A stretch of DNA of 64,000 nt from Hysterium pulicare CBS 123377 (Eukaryota > Ascomycota > Dothideomycetes > Hysteriales > Hysteriaceae). Shown here piece by piece: positions 48,001 through 63,000 of this stretch; position 1 is the first letter of the stretch, and each line of letters starts with the position of its first letter. The position numbers and the translations under genes are program-made. The notes below the pieces were generated by a model. The model did no database searches. It saw only the letters and a list, made by a program, of their open reading frames with translations, and was not told where the DNA came from. Location: assembly GCA_000467715.1 (NCBI GenBank), contig AJFK01000441.1, positions 1 to 64,000 on the forward strand, in the 5' to 3' direction.

Positions 48001-51000
48001 TTCAGCCAGCATTCGAAGCAGCCTGGAACGAAAGTGGGTGCTGGGGTTCTGGCGCACCACGCCCACATAGCTACGCGATAGCCAAGATGTACAGCGACGA
48101 GGGGAAACAGATGGATTCTGACGCCCCTGATATCGCGTTTGAAGAACCGTGGCCCTGCATGCCAGATTTCGAATCCGAGCGCCCGACAATCATGCTGCGG
48201 GCGTGGGAATCAGTGTGCCGTAGCGTCGAGGCCGATCCACAGCTCCATGAACTTCGCGGTATGCTTCTGGTGATTGTATCAATTGGAGGCTGTGCAGAGG
48301 AAACGTTTCGCGAGAATGCCAAGTACTGGGACTGGAATTGGGACCACGACTTCATCCGTCCAAACTCCTTCAAAGCCGTCTTCACCTCGATATGTCTTCT
48401 GGAGAAAGAAGGAGATGTCGGTATGGATGAAGCTGAGGAACCTGAAAGACATAAACGCAAGGCTTCTACTACTATTTCCGAAATCGGAACAGATCAAATA
48501 AAGCGCGGATAGGGACGGAAGGCTATAAAACAAGAGGAGTGAGAGTTGGGATGGGTTTAGTAAGTCTCTCGGGATGAAAATACTTGATATAGAAACTGTT
48601 GGACATGCATACTACTATATTTTGGGGAGGATACTCGATTGGAAGTTACTCGCCTTGGATTTTGACAAGAATGGAAATCAGATCATCCTCAAGTGCTCCA
48701 TGACTCGCGATGAAGAAATGACGTCCGTCTAGATCGATCAACTCACCCATCTTTGGAGCCGTCCTCTAAAAGTTGGTCTTCATCTCTAGTAGCGGGATAT
48801 AAATCAAGGTACGATTAGAGCGACCTACCACAAAAAACCTCAGATCCGTGTCTGATACATGCATCCCGAACCCAAGACGAAGTCGAAAATAAGGAGAATT
48901 GCTAAGGACATACATACCCCGCACCCACCAAAACATCAAGAACGTCATTATCAGTGCAGGAAATAAATCCATTTCGCCTTTAGCCGGTCTGATAACCGTT
49001 TCAGATCTCCCTTTCCAGCAAAGAATATATAAAGCTCCAAAGCAGTTAATAGCCCGTGACATCCAACGTATTCAAAATTCAAAGACCCTCAAAAGTTTAT
49101 TCAAAGCTTCCCCAAATCACCAGGACAGAAAAGAAAATGCCAACCTACTTCCTCACCGGCGCAAACAGAGGCCTAGGTCTCGAATTCCTCCGCCAGCTCT
49201 CTGCAGAGAAGAATAACACCATACTCGCCACCGTGCGCGCCGGCTCTGATCTCTCTGATCTACACGCAGCCACGTCTTCAGAACACGCCAACGTCCATGT
49301 CATCGAATGCGACACTTCATCTCTCGACTCCATCTCCACGCTCTCCACCTCGGTCCCTGAGATCCTGGAGAAGCAGGGAGATGGCAAGATCAACTATTTG
49401 CTGAATAACGCGGGGATAAACGCGACGTCTTCGGATACGTCTCTGACTCTAGATCCGGCCTCCCTACATAAACACATCGACGTCAACGTCCTTGGCCCCG
49501 CTAAGATCGTCGAAGTACTTCGACCGTATCTAGCTAAAGGCGCCGTGGTCATGAACATGTCGAGCGGGCTGGGGAGTATTAAAGTTGTGTCGTCGGTTAC
49601 GAAATGTTGTTCGTACAGTATCAGTAAAGTGGCGCTGAACATGTTGACGGTGCACCAAGCGAAGGATTTGAGGGGGCGGGCCGTGGTTATTTGTATGGAT
49701 CCGGGGTGGGTGAAGACGAGGATGGGTGGGGAGGGGGCAGTTTTGGAACCGCATGTTAGTATTGAGGGGATGTTGAAGGTGGTGCATGGGTTGGGGGAGG
49801 GGGATTCGGGGAAGTTTTTTAAATACGATGGGAGATTGGAGGATTGGTAGGTTGGGGGTGCACCTTGGTTTTGCGTCTGGAAGTTTGGGATTGAGAATTG
49901 TGGATAGATTCTTGGTGGTTGGTGCTATAGCAAAGGGGCTCTATGCTGAATTGTAATCAAACAGTTAAAACAACGCTCTTTGAAGATGAGGGTGAAAAAT
50001 CTGGAAGAGATGTAGAACCAATGGAATCCGCTGCCCAAGCAAGGTACTGGGAAAATCTAAAACAGACTCGAAAGGAGGATACACAAGTCGCTGTTTGCTT
50101 AGTGCCAAGAATCTATCCAAACAAATCAATATCAGTCATGATGCTTGGTGTAGATCGGATGGGAAATTATCTATCTGGAAGCTCATCCACCCTGAGCCCG
50201 TTCGAGTCGACAAGCAAGTGCTTTCCTGACTTGCATCCCCAGTCCTTCATAGGAGCACGACAGCACTTCCATATGAAGTCGGCCTTTTCTTTGTTATATG
50301 TGAATTGTTCTAGTGAAGTTAGATTTAATGCAAATTCCGGCATCGGCGTTGAGAGGAAAAGTACTGACCAGGATGATATTGACAGTTCTGGCATGAATCA
50401 GAGTCAACATCCTGTTCGCAGCGCATACAGGTGAACGGGCCCTCGAATTTTCGTTTTCGGCTGGATGACGAGGAAGAACTGCTTGTTCCTAGAAATGGTC
50501 TATTCGTAGAACGTCCTGGAGAGGGAGAAGGTGAATGGTCACGGGTCCGAGAGTCTGAAGAACTAGAGGTAGAGCGGGGTGAAGAACGCCAGTTGTATGG
50601 GGTGGATTCACGCTTGATGCGTTTAGAAGATGCAGAAGATATTGCTCGCGGAGCGGAGGTAGGCGCTAATGTCTTGTCTTCGCGCTTGAGGGGCTCTTTG
50701 ATCGAGGGAAATTCCCTCTTAACAGGGGTCTCTTTGATCTGAGCAGATTCCCTCTTGATAAGAGGGTCTTTGATTCCAGCAAATTCTCGCTTGACAGGAT
50801 TCTCAATTCGAGGCTTGACTGACGAGCTGCCCAAATTTGTGGATGTTGCTTGCCGCATTTGCAGGCCTGCCTGCTTGACGGTTGCCTTGGCGAAGGTGGA
50901 GTGAGGTGCCAGACACCGGATTGTTGCCCGACATAAGGCCGGAGACGACTTGCAAAGGTCAATGAGTACTGAACGGATTGCATTCCCGTCGCTAGTCATT

Positions 51001-54000
51001 ATAATCTCGAGCACATCTTCTGGTCGGGGCATCAGTTGGTTGAGGTCCCGTGCGGGCGCATTTGTTCGCTGTGGATTCGGAGTGTGCGTTGCTGGTCGAA
51101 CTCGTCCTTGAATGGCCTGCGGTGCTCTCTGTTTGGTAGAGCGCCTGGAATCATATATGGCTTTGTACACATCCTGAAGTATCTGCATCGGCGCCCTTGA
51201 TAGGTTTTCCTTTGGCGGTGATTCTCGATATGTCCATGACGGACCGCGCTGGAAAAGGCCAACGGCGTGCTTGCGAAAGTCCTCGCTCATGGTCTTCCAA
51301 CGATGTCTGATGTAGTTCTCCAAGTGTTCTCTTCGATGGATCTGCGCCGTGGACGAAGGCCCGCCTCGAGAGACCGTTGAAACTGGCGGCTGCTGTGAGC
51401 GAGGCATTGGAGTCGATGGAGGGCTTGATGCAGTAAGGTCGACGATTTCGAGGGATGCCATGATGGTGATGGTAGAGTGCGAACAGTCGGAGGAGTGAGA
51501 GAGTAAGAAGAATAGATGGAGTGAGAACAATGGAATGTGAAGTGGAACCGCGGGTGAGTTGGGTTTTGGAATGCCAAGTCCTTAGCGTTCGTCGCGCGAA
51601 CATGTGACTGACCTGGCGTCGAAACGCGAGTCATGTTGTCCAGGCGAAGGCATCGACGAACTCCTCGTGGGCATCCTGTGGGACTTTGAACTTTAATTTA
51701 CCCTTATTTGGACTTTTCTCACTTTCGTTCAACCCATGCAGTGTCCAACTTCACTGTCGGAATTCAGAGTGTGCTGTCTACTTTGCTCTGCTACAGATTT
51801 AATTTTGCATGTCGCGTCCGAGAGCATTAGCTCACTCTCCATCGAAGTCGGCGTTTGCGCTCTCAGTTCGCCCGTCCAATATCGAATTGCTGATAAGCAC
51901 GCAGAGCAATGCCGAGCGCGGACCAACGTTTGCCTCCAGCTACATTTACTTGCGACATTGACTCCCGTCGCGAGAAGGTACGGACCAGTAAGCAGCAAGG
52001 TCCTGGATATGAGCAGAGACGGCGAATGGGAGGCTGTGCGGATGCCTGAGCAGTTCCCCGTGGCGGTGAGAGCGTGCTTTACGTCCCCTCACTTTCCAAT
52101 ACGTAGCTATCAACACCCTGTGGGAAAGGTGCATTGCATTGTGGCTGCGAGCGATGGAGCCCACAGAGTTCCGGAGCTGCCACAGCTTGATGGAGCATGG
52201 CGTCCGTGAGAGAGTCGTCTTAGCCGATCTGCTGCGAGTTTGTTCTAGCGACCTTCTGGAAACGCGATGAATCTGGGGTGGTCCGTGATATGGGTGTCGC
52301 AGGTGCTGCATGTCACTCCAATTGTGTCGTTGGTAATCCGGGCACCTCGTTAGGGGCCCTCGTCCGCCGAGAGGGCCAATATGCACGTATGCACGCCCTT
52401 CGACAGTCGGCCCTCCACGTGCCCATCCCACGATGAAACGCGCTTCAGAAGCCGCTGCTGTCCACACCGCACGCTGCCCACGAACGCTTTCCTCGAATTT
52501 CGAGCGCAGCGCAGTCACTTTCCGCCATGTCAGTCCCTGCGTTCGCGCCGGAGTGAGAGGAAGCACCTCGGATTCAACTGGCCTCCTGGGCGCTGGGAAG
52601 GTACGCGGCTAGGCGGCTTTAGGAAGGCGGGTGAGAGTGATATTCTCAGCCCTGCCTGAGTTTTGGGTTCAAAGGCAGCGACGGCGCTTGAGTGGTCGCA
52701 CGTTGGACCACGCTATATTTCACCTTCTTCCACGCCTTCCAGAATACTTCTCGTTTCATTATTCCTCGTCGCCCTTCTCCTATGTCATATCCGTATTTAT
52801 ATCGTCCCGACTCGCAGATGTTTTAGAGCCCGTCTTGTCGCTCCTTTTGCGTGTGCAGACCGTTCCTGAGTGCGGGCCTGCCTTCCGGAGTCCGCGCCGC
52901 CTCGCTCTTTTGCGCCCTGCTCAGCTAGCTACAGCCCCATTCGTCCCCCCACGATCCCTTTCTGCGCCAGCTGTAGCATACCCACGACGCCTGCAAGAGA
53001 TTGGCACCCTCCCCCACCTGCAAGAGCCTCGTTCACCACATCATAGTAACTCGTGGATCGCGATAGTCGAAATCTACTCATGGATGACTGGCAGGACTTC
53101 CCGGAGGAGTCCATGCAGCTCGTTGAAGCTTTGCTGAGCAAACATCCCCCACATGTTATCGAGCGCATGTTCCACAGAGTTGTCAATTCTCGTCAGTCTC
53201 CACGGACAACCCATTACATCTTCTAAACTGATCGTCAAGCAGGCCGTAGCTCCGCCACTTCATTTGCGACGTCGTCGAATTCATCGTTGTATTCAGAGCG
53301 CATGTCCATCGCTTCGAGTCTCTCGCTCTCCAGCAGCATCTTCACCCCATCCATCGCATCATCCACCTCATCACGAAGTCGAAGAAAACCGGACCCAAGA
53401 TCTTATCCGTACGCTTCCGGCCTGGATCCAACTCGACCAGTACCTGCATCGATACATACCCCCATCTCAGAAATAGGCACTCCCATTGAGGCACCCATCT
53501 CGGAGACTTCTTCGATATGTCACGCCGATACCGACATAAGTAGCATCGCCCCCTCTGTCTCTCATTCGAGTGTGAGGAGTCTCCCTGGCGCGCAATTGTT
53601 TTGTACCTATTGTACCAGCGTTAAGACTTTCGGTACAAAGTCTGATTGGAAGAAGCACGAATCCAGAATGCACGAGACCGGTCAAGACTGGCCTTGTCCT
53701 GCGCCAGGATGTTCTCGCATATTTGATCGGGAGAAGGATTTTACCCGTCATCACCATCGCTACCATCCTGGTCGACCCCTCCCTCCTTTAAGTGACGTGA
53801 AAGTCGAACTTCTACCCAAAAAGGTCTTTGGCTGTGGTTTCGATAACTGTAAAACCGTTATATTGACTGGGTGGGATGATCGCTGTGACCACATCGCAAA
53901 ACACATGAAAGACGGCATGACCATGGCCCAATGGCGATACTCAAATGTCATTCGAAATTTAATACGTCAAGATGCAACTAGGGAAGCGTGGAAAAGCCTT

Positions 54001-57000
54001 TTCTCGAACTACGGAGGACAACTGAAGACGGAACGATCTCAAATATGCTGGTATCCGGACAACACACGTATTCTCAAGCAGAAACTGGAATGCATTGACA
54101 TGAGACCCAACCGGGATCAGTTCCTTTTAACGGCACTTCAACTAGGTCTGGACTTGCCTTCACAGGGAGATTCTGGTTTCTCAGAGCCCACACAAATACC
54201 AAAGGGCTTCGTTACTCCCAGCGTCGACTCGGTAGAAAACATTACTGCGATGTCATCGGATGAGATTGAACAAACACTCCAAGGATCTTCAGCAGCTGCA
54301 TCTACTCGGTTCCGGTTTGACCTTCCAATCACAACGGTTCCAATGACAAGTGGCCCTGAACCACTCTCGCATCTTCCGCTCGCTTCTGAGGCGCTTATAC
54401 AAGACCCAGCGCCTCCCTATCACGAAACAGTCACAGTCCATTATCCTACAGCCGAAAAGCGTATCAGCTACATGGACGTCGATTCGGTTCCTGGTTTGGG
54501 ACTCTCTGTCGATACAACAGATGGCAAGGTCCCAGAGATGGATCCACAGCAGATGTCACAGCCTTCCCACATGTCACAAGAGCAGGATTATACTTCTGAG
54601 TATGGAGATCCAGGAAGACCTCCGGTCAACCCTCTGATGTGGTCGTATCCGAACTACTACGATGCTGCACCGCAGTTCCAGGACTCGCAATACTACAACC
54701 GGCCGTCGTTTGGTTCGATAATAACGAAGCCACTGAAGAAGTTCAAGAGCGGCCTCAACAAACAACAATTACAACAGCAACACATGCAACAACAGCAAAT
54801 GGCGCCCCCGAATGCAATGGATCATTCCGGCCTGCCCGACTATTCAAGGCCGAACTCAGGCCACATGCAACAACCGGTCTATCGCGATCGCACGGATAGC
54901 CCTATCGACCCAATGCACCATTTCAATGTGCATGGTTAACACCTTTCGACTTTCCTATGTAAATTTCGATATAGTTGCATTTGCTCGTAGGTTTGTCCGT
55001 CATGATTTATGATACCCCGTGCTTTACTGGCACACATAGATCTCTTAGCGTAACGTTTGGCTTGCAGCGCATGAAACTCATTGGGCTGATCCGGTCGGCA
55101 TCTTTTGGCGGGTCTCATACATGCATCTTTGTAATATAATGGGTTCAAACTCCATCGCGTACCTAGTGGGTTCTCACGTGTACAATATCATTCTTCTGGT
55201 ATCTGGTAACGGTAGCATGGGCCGAGCATGGCCGAATTGAGACGATGGGATTCGCTCTGAACTAAGCAGGTGCAAAGTGTTGGTCTGCTTACCTAGATTC
55301 GCCAGCACCAACGACCATATCCAGCGATAGTACCTGATGCCGTTCATATGGGCGTGCCTGTTCCTGTTGTGCCTGTCACTCTTGTCCAAAAGAGCGTCTA
55401 GCACGGAGGGGCTGCCGAGTGGGAAGGTGGCCGAAGACGCACTAGACAGTGGACCTCGGCGAGAGTCTTCGAATCCAATCAGCTGCCAACTTCAACCCCA
55501 ACTGCACCTTGACTTCCACCTCAACCTCGACCTTCTCTTTGTGTTCGCCTTGTTGCGAACCATCCGCTCAGCACTGTCGCCCATCCTCAATTTCAGCAGA
55601 GCAAGGTCGGCGCACACGCACATGGGTGTTGCTCACGCGACCAGGTAGTCCCCACCAGGGCCTATGCATGACGCCCAGAACGCTCAACCACGCCGCCGAC
55701 GTGCATATTGGCTTCATTGCATGAGCAAGGTACCGAAGTGGCTCGCTCCACTTTACTGGAAGACTCTCCTGATGACGGTTGCACTCATCAGACCGTAGAT
55801 CTGATTTCCATCATTCTCTGCCTGCTGTGGCTTGCGCGACCTGACGATGGTGGTCAGCCGAAGCCCGGAGCCTTCGTGCCGTGTGAAGAAGCCCAGGGGT
55901 CGCTCTTGGCGGCGTTTCAGGTTCCAGCAATGCGACAGGTTTGCCTTGTGTGGCTCATGTCCTCCACACCACCAACAAATTCGTCAGCCTGCTGGTGCAG
56001 GTCCTTTGCTTCCCCGCGGTGGCGAAGGAGCTTTTCACGATTGACCACTTCTCTCCGAGTTCCAATTGTGGGCATTGACACAGCGACTTTCGCCAGAGAG
56101 TCCTCAATAAGACTATCAGAGTTTCCGATCTGTGAAGTATCCTCGCAGGTAAGGTGCTTTTCATCTCGGCGGAGTCCTCGGACGAGTCAATATCTTGTTG
56201 CCAGTCGCCGCACACACTAGGACGGGTTGTTCGTATTGTCTATCTGGCCTACGCAATGATGGGGCTTGGCGGAGGACCAAGTTGCGACTCTCAGTATGAT
56301 TCAATTCAAAGGGGTAAAGACTCTACTACGGGGGAGAGACCGGTGAGCCCTTTTCATCTATACGATCAACTGATTCCTCTGTCCCGCTCCTGCAGGGGGA
56401 GAAGACTAATTACGCTTTGACGTCTGAATTGGGCCTCCCAGTCGAGTATTTCTTGATCAAATTCACCTTTTTGACCCGATACCGACGATAGCCACCCTTT
56501 ATCTTGCAGGGAGGCTTGCGAAAAGAGGAAAACTTCTCGAAGGTTCCCTAGGAGCGTGACCAAACGTCCCGCATAATCATCCTTGACGTTGGCCGTGGGC
56601 TCACCCTGAAACTCATTTAGCGTGCGCCAACATCAACCCCTCTGTACTGCTCTGCTCGGACCTGTCGCTCATCTATCAAATAAAGCAGAATCAAATTTTG
56701 ATAAGCGGCTCATGCGTTTCAAACCAATACTATGTCTGCATTTTCAATTCAGTTTGAACGCGATCGCCCAACGACAGTGGACTGGGTTTGCCAGTTTCTT
56801 TTCGTACCAGAATTTTCAGCCTTGAGCTTTGCGTCAGTGGTGTTGAAGCGGCATCGAAGCGAACGTAGCCTTCAGTCGTGACAATTTGGCCTTTAATATA
56901 TGAACGTCTCCCCCACGGATCACCTGTGCATATTCTTCCACATCCTCCTCGCTACCGATTAATATCCTTTGCTTATTTTTGTTTCTGTCGCTCCTTATCG

Positions 57001-60000
57001 TTACTCATCGTGAATCGCCTGTCACTTTTCTGTCTTTACCTGGGACGCCTGTGGGCAAGGTCATTCTGCTTACCTTCCTTGAAGCAGTAAGCGCTCTGTC
57101 GGCTCCGCGCTTCTGTCGTTCATCCTCTCTCTCATTGGTCATTTTGCATACTTGCTTGAGCAGGTACTGGTTTCTCCACTGCTATTGCCGCACTCTTTAC
57201 CCACTCTTTGACGCCCTCAAACGGAGTTGCTCCACCCTTTGCGCTCCGATTACCCCCATGGCGGATCAAGCTCCAACAGAAGCCACAATCTTGGCATGGC
57301 TGGCAGATGTTCCTTACCACCTTCTTGTACAAGCTGTCTCAAGCAAACCCGATCTTCTTGAAAAATACTGGCCCATGTTAGAAACACAGAGATCCCGTAA
57401 GTTTCATAACCGTCAAACCCCCCACTATCCTCAAACTGACTTCTACAAATAGGTCGTCGACCGTCCGCCGTAACCACGTCTCGTTCAAGCTCGTCTTTGT
57501 CCCACAATCGACTATCCAATGGCTCAAGTCGTCGCTCATTCACCAGCAGCGACACCGCGTCTTCCATTTACTCAGCCTACGCACCGTCCGTACCACTCGG
57601 TAGTCCGTCACCACTCTCCAGCACAAAGCCCTATGAGGTGGTCTTGCATAGCAGCACACTCAGGGCCCCTTCGTCAGGTCAAACGTCTGATGTTGTAGCT
57701 ATCGAAATATACGCGGCACAGGCTCAAGATCCCGAAGCCAAACAGTTTTGCACCTATTGTGCTGAGCTCGGTCTCTTAAAGACTTTCAGGGCCAAGGCAG
57801 ACTGGAAAAAGCACGAGACGATATATCATGAAACTGGGTATGAACGGAAATGTGAGGTGCTAGGTTGTTTGGAGGTCTTTGATTGTGACTCCTATTTCGT
57901 TCAGCATCTTCAAAAACAACATCCAAAACACCCTTACCCTGACAACAATTTCAAGGTCCAGTTAGCTCCAAGGCAGGCATTCGGTTGTGGTTTCCAAGAC
58001 TGCAAAAACGTTACCTACAATTGGACAGATAGATGCAACCACATCGCAAAATGCATGCAATCTGGTAAACCTTGGAGGTTCACGACCAAAATACTCAACC
58101 TCTTGCGTCAAGAAGCACTTTCCAAAGATTGGAAAAGTTTTTCTATCGAAAAGAACGTGGATCGATCTGCACTTCACTGGGACCCAAAAAACTCACGAAC
58201 TCTCCGACAGAAGCTTGAATGCGGCGACTTTCGACCAAACCTTGAGGTTTTCCTGCTCACAGCTGTTCGTCTCGGAAACAACAAACCTTGTGTTTTGCCC
58301 CGGGGATTTGTCACACCGACTGTCCAGCTAAACAATCTCTACCTCGCTCCCAGTCTACCTTGCAATCCTGCTCCCATCCTTCCATCTCAAACCTATCTTT
58401 CTGATGAAGCTTCAGACTCCTGGCTCGATCCGAATTTGCACTCCGCTATCGCCAGTAGCGCTGGTTATCCTGGTCCTGTCGGTCCCAGCAATGATGCCGC
58501 ACCAATGCCTACTCTCACCACACAGAAGCGCTTCAGTGTTATGGACCTTGACCCCCAGCTCCCATCCGCTGAGACCACCGAGATGTTTGCAGCACCAACG
58601 GACCTGCAGGGTTTCGACTTTGGCCAAGGGTACGATGCACAGTGGACTTCTGAGCTTGTGAACCCTGGGAATCCAACTCGGGCTATACATGATGGGAGAC
58701 CTCCAGAGTACGCAGACCGCATTGTTATGGATCAGTACTGCAGTCCATCACCTCCATCGCCCCACTTGTTTGCCAAGCTTAAGAAGAAAATGAGTTCCGG
58801 CAAGCTATCGTCCAAGAAGTCCCAACAGTTCCAGATGAACGCCAACATCAACCATCCCGACCTACCCTCTCGACATCACTTTTCAAATTCCAGTTCTGAT
58901 ATGTCGCCCCGAGCTCTCGTCAGCCGTTCTGCAATGAACGCAATGGGTAGCTTCCAATCCTAGGTCGGCTTCCCTGTTCTGGACTTACCTTTCGCCATTA
59001 ACATTGTATTACCTCCACAAATCAACCATAATCGGTCCAAGGTTCATGGCACGCGAACCTTTCTGTGTACCCGTTGACCAGGTATTGCTCGCGTCTGCAC
59101 GTGACGCTCGAGCAGTATCATTGGCATCAAATTCAATAACGCCTTAACACCTTCATTTGGATACCCAGGAGAAAAAAAAACATTAAAGTGTCATGGATCT
59201 TGTCACCGATTGTGGATACGTTACTCCACTGAAATTATTCTTTTCTTCTATCTTGTATTATTATTGATACCCCCTTTCTATACGCATATATTACGTTCCT
59301 GTACTTTCTCAACTGTATTACCTTTCCTTACCAAAATTGATATTGGCATATTTGGCTAACGTATCTTCTGATTGGTTTCACAAGACATCTTTCCGTCTTG
59401 GAAGACGACGTTACGGAGGAAATGGTGTTCATACTCTATAGAATGCTAGGAGGGTTGGTTTCTCTGGGGCTACTTGATACCCATCGGCTATGGCGTATGG
59501 GATTGGCATGGAACTCCCGATTGGGTACGCCGGGTATTTTGGGGTTCTTTTCGCGCGTCTTGTGTTTTATTATGTAGTAGCGCTTAGCGCTTCAGCGAAA
59601 CAGTATGCATGCTTGAAGCTGGCATGTGGACATGGGCATGCAGATATACACCCTTTACCACACACAACAGAACGATTTCCTGATTTGACTTGCGATGTGA
59701 AGGTTGTAGCTGAATCAACCGGCCACGTATATTACATGGGAGGTCCTTTAGATTGTACTCCCAAATTCTCCTTCAGATTTCTGGCGGTCCTTACTCGAAG
59801 TACGTGGGGGGATTAAGAAAGAATTAACAGGGAAAATAGAAACAAGAGTAATCTTAAAGGTATTTAGTTAATACCCTATATATTCGTGAGCTTCTCAATT
59901 CATTCTGAACACCTGACGCCGTGCAGATGCTGCTTGAATGCTTATGTAAGATTTTCGAATCGCGGCACGGAGTTGACTTCGGTTCCGCTCCCGTGCTCCA

Positions 60001-63000
60001 AGGCAGCATCTCGAATATCTCACAGCTGAATTTCAACACTCTACCTCACGCCACTTATTCCCCGTTCGTTTTGCTTTCCGCTGTATGCGCCAAGAAACAT
60101 CAATGAGCGACGAAATGGATCCGCGTGTGCGGAAGCGGACCGCTCAGGCCTGCGATAATTGTCGCGGCTTGAAGGTAAGGTGTTTGCCGTCCGAGAAGGA
60201 TGGTATCTGCCGAAAGTAAGTAGAGCGTGTTTCGTCAATCATCCAACTTGAGTCTGATTGGTTTAATTAATTGAACTGCTTTCTCTAGATGCTTTAAGTC
60301 GAGAAAGAATTGTGTCTTCACGGAATCCAAGCGACCGGATCAAGGTACACGGAAACCAAGACCGTATGTCAGCATTCAATCAAATATCTTGATTCTCTGG
60401 CTTCGAGGTTGACTAATTGGAATCTACAGAAAGATCGCTGCGCTGGAATCGAAGCTGGATGGTCTCTTAGATCTGCTTTCTCGTCCATCTCAAGATGATA
60501 GCAGGCCCGTGCCCATCACTTCGGATGCTCAAGGCTCCGATCTCTTTGGTCAGGGTTACGAGCTCGCTCAGTATATTCCACAAGACGTGGATCACATAGA
60601 TGTCACGGACTACTTAGACTTCGGGAGCGACATGGGTCTGAACACAAGTCTGGACAGCAACACTAGCGGCCAGAGTTTTACCCCTGATACGTTGGATGAA
60701 GCTTCTGACAATACGCTCGTCAATTTGGGCTTATGTCCCGCATTGGTCGAAGAGCTCCTGGATAGTTTCCGCAACATGAGCTCCTACTTTCCGTTTGTTG
60801 TACTTCCGCAACGCTGTTCCGCTCAGATGTTGGCCCGAGATAGACCCTTCGTCTTTCTGGCAGCAATCACGTGCGCCTCTTCACGGCAACCCCTGCTACA
60901 ACAAGCCCTCAACAAAGAGTTCAAGGACATCCTTAGCAGCAGCGTTATCGTAGATGGGGAGAGAAGTCTTGACCTTCTCCAGGGCTTGCTCGTTTACCTT
61001 GCATGGTGAGCCACCCCGACATTGTGGACTTTCTTTTTAGGACTTCGCTCATACTTCTCTAGGTTTCATTTCCATATGGTACCCCGGAGTCAGCAATCAT
61101 ACCAGTATTTGCAAATTGCGATCGGTATGACAATTGATCTAGGGTTGGACCAAAAGCCTGCAGATGCCAATGCAGCGCGCGTCGACCTTCATGTCATGGA
61201 TGAACTTATGGAGAACGCGGACTCAGACCATTTCTGGAACCTAGAGTCTCGTCGTGCTTATTTGGGATGCTACTATCTCTCTACCACGTAAGTAACTCCT
61301 TTGCCCTCGACGTCGCAACCCAACGATAACCTATCAACCAGCATCTCGTTCTGCGGTAGAAAGCCAAACAACTTCAAGTTCTCTTCGTACATGCTCGAAT
61401 GCGCAAAGTCTTTAGAAGAGGAACAAGAACTAATGACCGACCGGATGATATACCCCTTGATTAAATTGCAACGACTTACTGAGGACACCCATGATATTTA
61501 TCAATTGGAAACAGGGTCACGTGGTTCTCATAGTAGTCGATCACGATTACACACTCATGCAACACGGTTGAAGGCACAGCTTGAAGAGTGGCGTTCGAGT
61601 ACCCCTGAGAGTCTTCGTAACTTGTGTAAGCATACCAAAGGAATTTTACACTATCTTGTCACTAACCACCATAATGCAGTAATCCTGCGCAGTGGTTATC
61701 ATGCCCTTGGTATCCACATACATGAACTGGGGCTTATTTATATGATCGATAAGAATAAATCCCCACAGCAACGCAATGACTCATCCTCCCATCCTATGGT
61801 CATCGAAAACTTCCTCGCCTGCGTCGACTCCAGTAAAGAGTGGTTCATGTCTATTATTTCCGTATCACCCTCCGAATATTTTAATTTACCAGCAGTGGAA
61901 TGGATGCGGATGATAATGGCGACGTTCATGCTTTATCGACTATCGCTTGGGATACCAGCTGTACCCGAATGGAACCCTCAGACGACACGGGAGACTGTCA
62001 GGTTGGAAGACTATCTCGACATTCTCATTTCACGTCTACGCACGATCCAGTCGGCGCTTTACAACGACGACAGCAACACCTCTACTCTCTTCGCTATGCT
62101 CCCCTCCCTGATTGCGAGCGTTAAAACAGCCTTCATTTTCGCAAAAGAGAATCCTCTTCTCGTCTCCAGCGGCATTCGCGCCCATCGGGATTTCTCGTCA
62201 AAGGCGAATCCTAGGACTCTCCGTAAGACCACTGGCTGCCCAGCCTTTCGTTATCTTTGGGCAAACACAACCCCGAGATCCAGTAATACGACGGAGTCTT
62301 TCACTCCAGCTGCCGAAACTCATGCTGCAATGGCAACTGGCGGTTTCGAGACGCTACAGTATTCTAATAATTTGTCTATGAATGATATATTCGAAGATCT
62401 AATGACATAATCAATTTCAGCATCTCAAACCTACTACGCTGTTCACTGTATGCCTAAAACGGCACGAGCGGCTTCCCATCAGCATCTGGGCTCCTAGTAA
62501 CCACAACATTCGCATTCCCCTCAATATCCCTCGGCTCAAAGTCGAGGGCCGCGAACCCCTGTCTGGCAACATCCATACCAAACCTCTCGACAACCCAGTG
62601 GGCAATCATATCCATGCCGGCAACTGCTCCACTACCCGTCCACAGATTCCCATCTACAACCCACTTCTTCTCCTTTGTCCACTTCACACGCGGATATTTT
62701 TCCTTCGCATACTCGAACTCCTGATGATTCGATGTTGCGTTCTTCCCATCTAGAACGCCTGCCTCGGCGACGGTGATCGCGCCTGTACAAGTTGTAAAGA
62801 GTAACTTCCCCGCATTGACGTGCTTCCTCACGAACTCGCAGAAGCGCGGCGAGAGGGTGTAGCCCATTGGATTAGGTCCGCCTACTAGTAGAATATCAAG
62901 CGGAGGGCAGGTGTCGATAGTAGTCGTAGGTACAATGGCGAGAGAGCTGAGAAGGGGAACGGGATCGAGCGTCTTCTCGCCTATATGGTGGAATATGAAT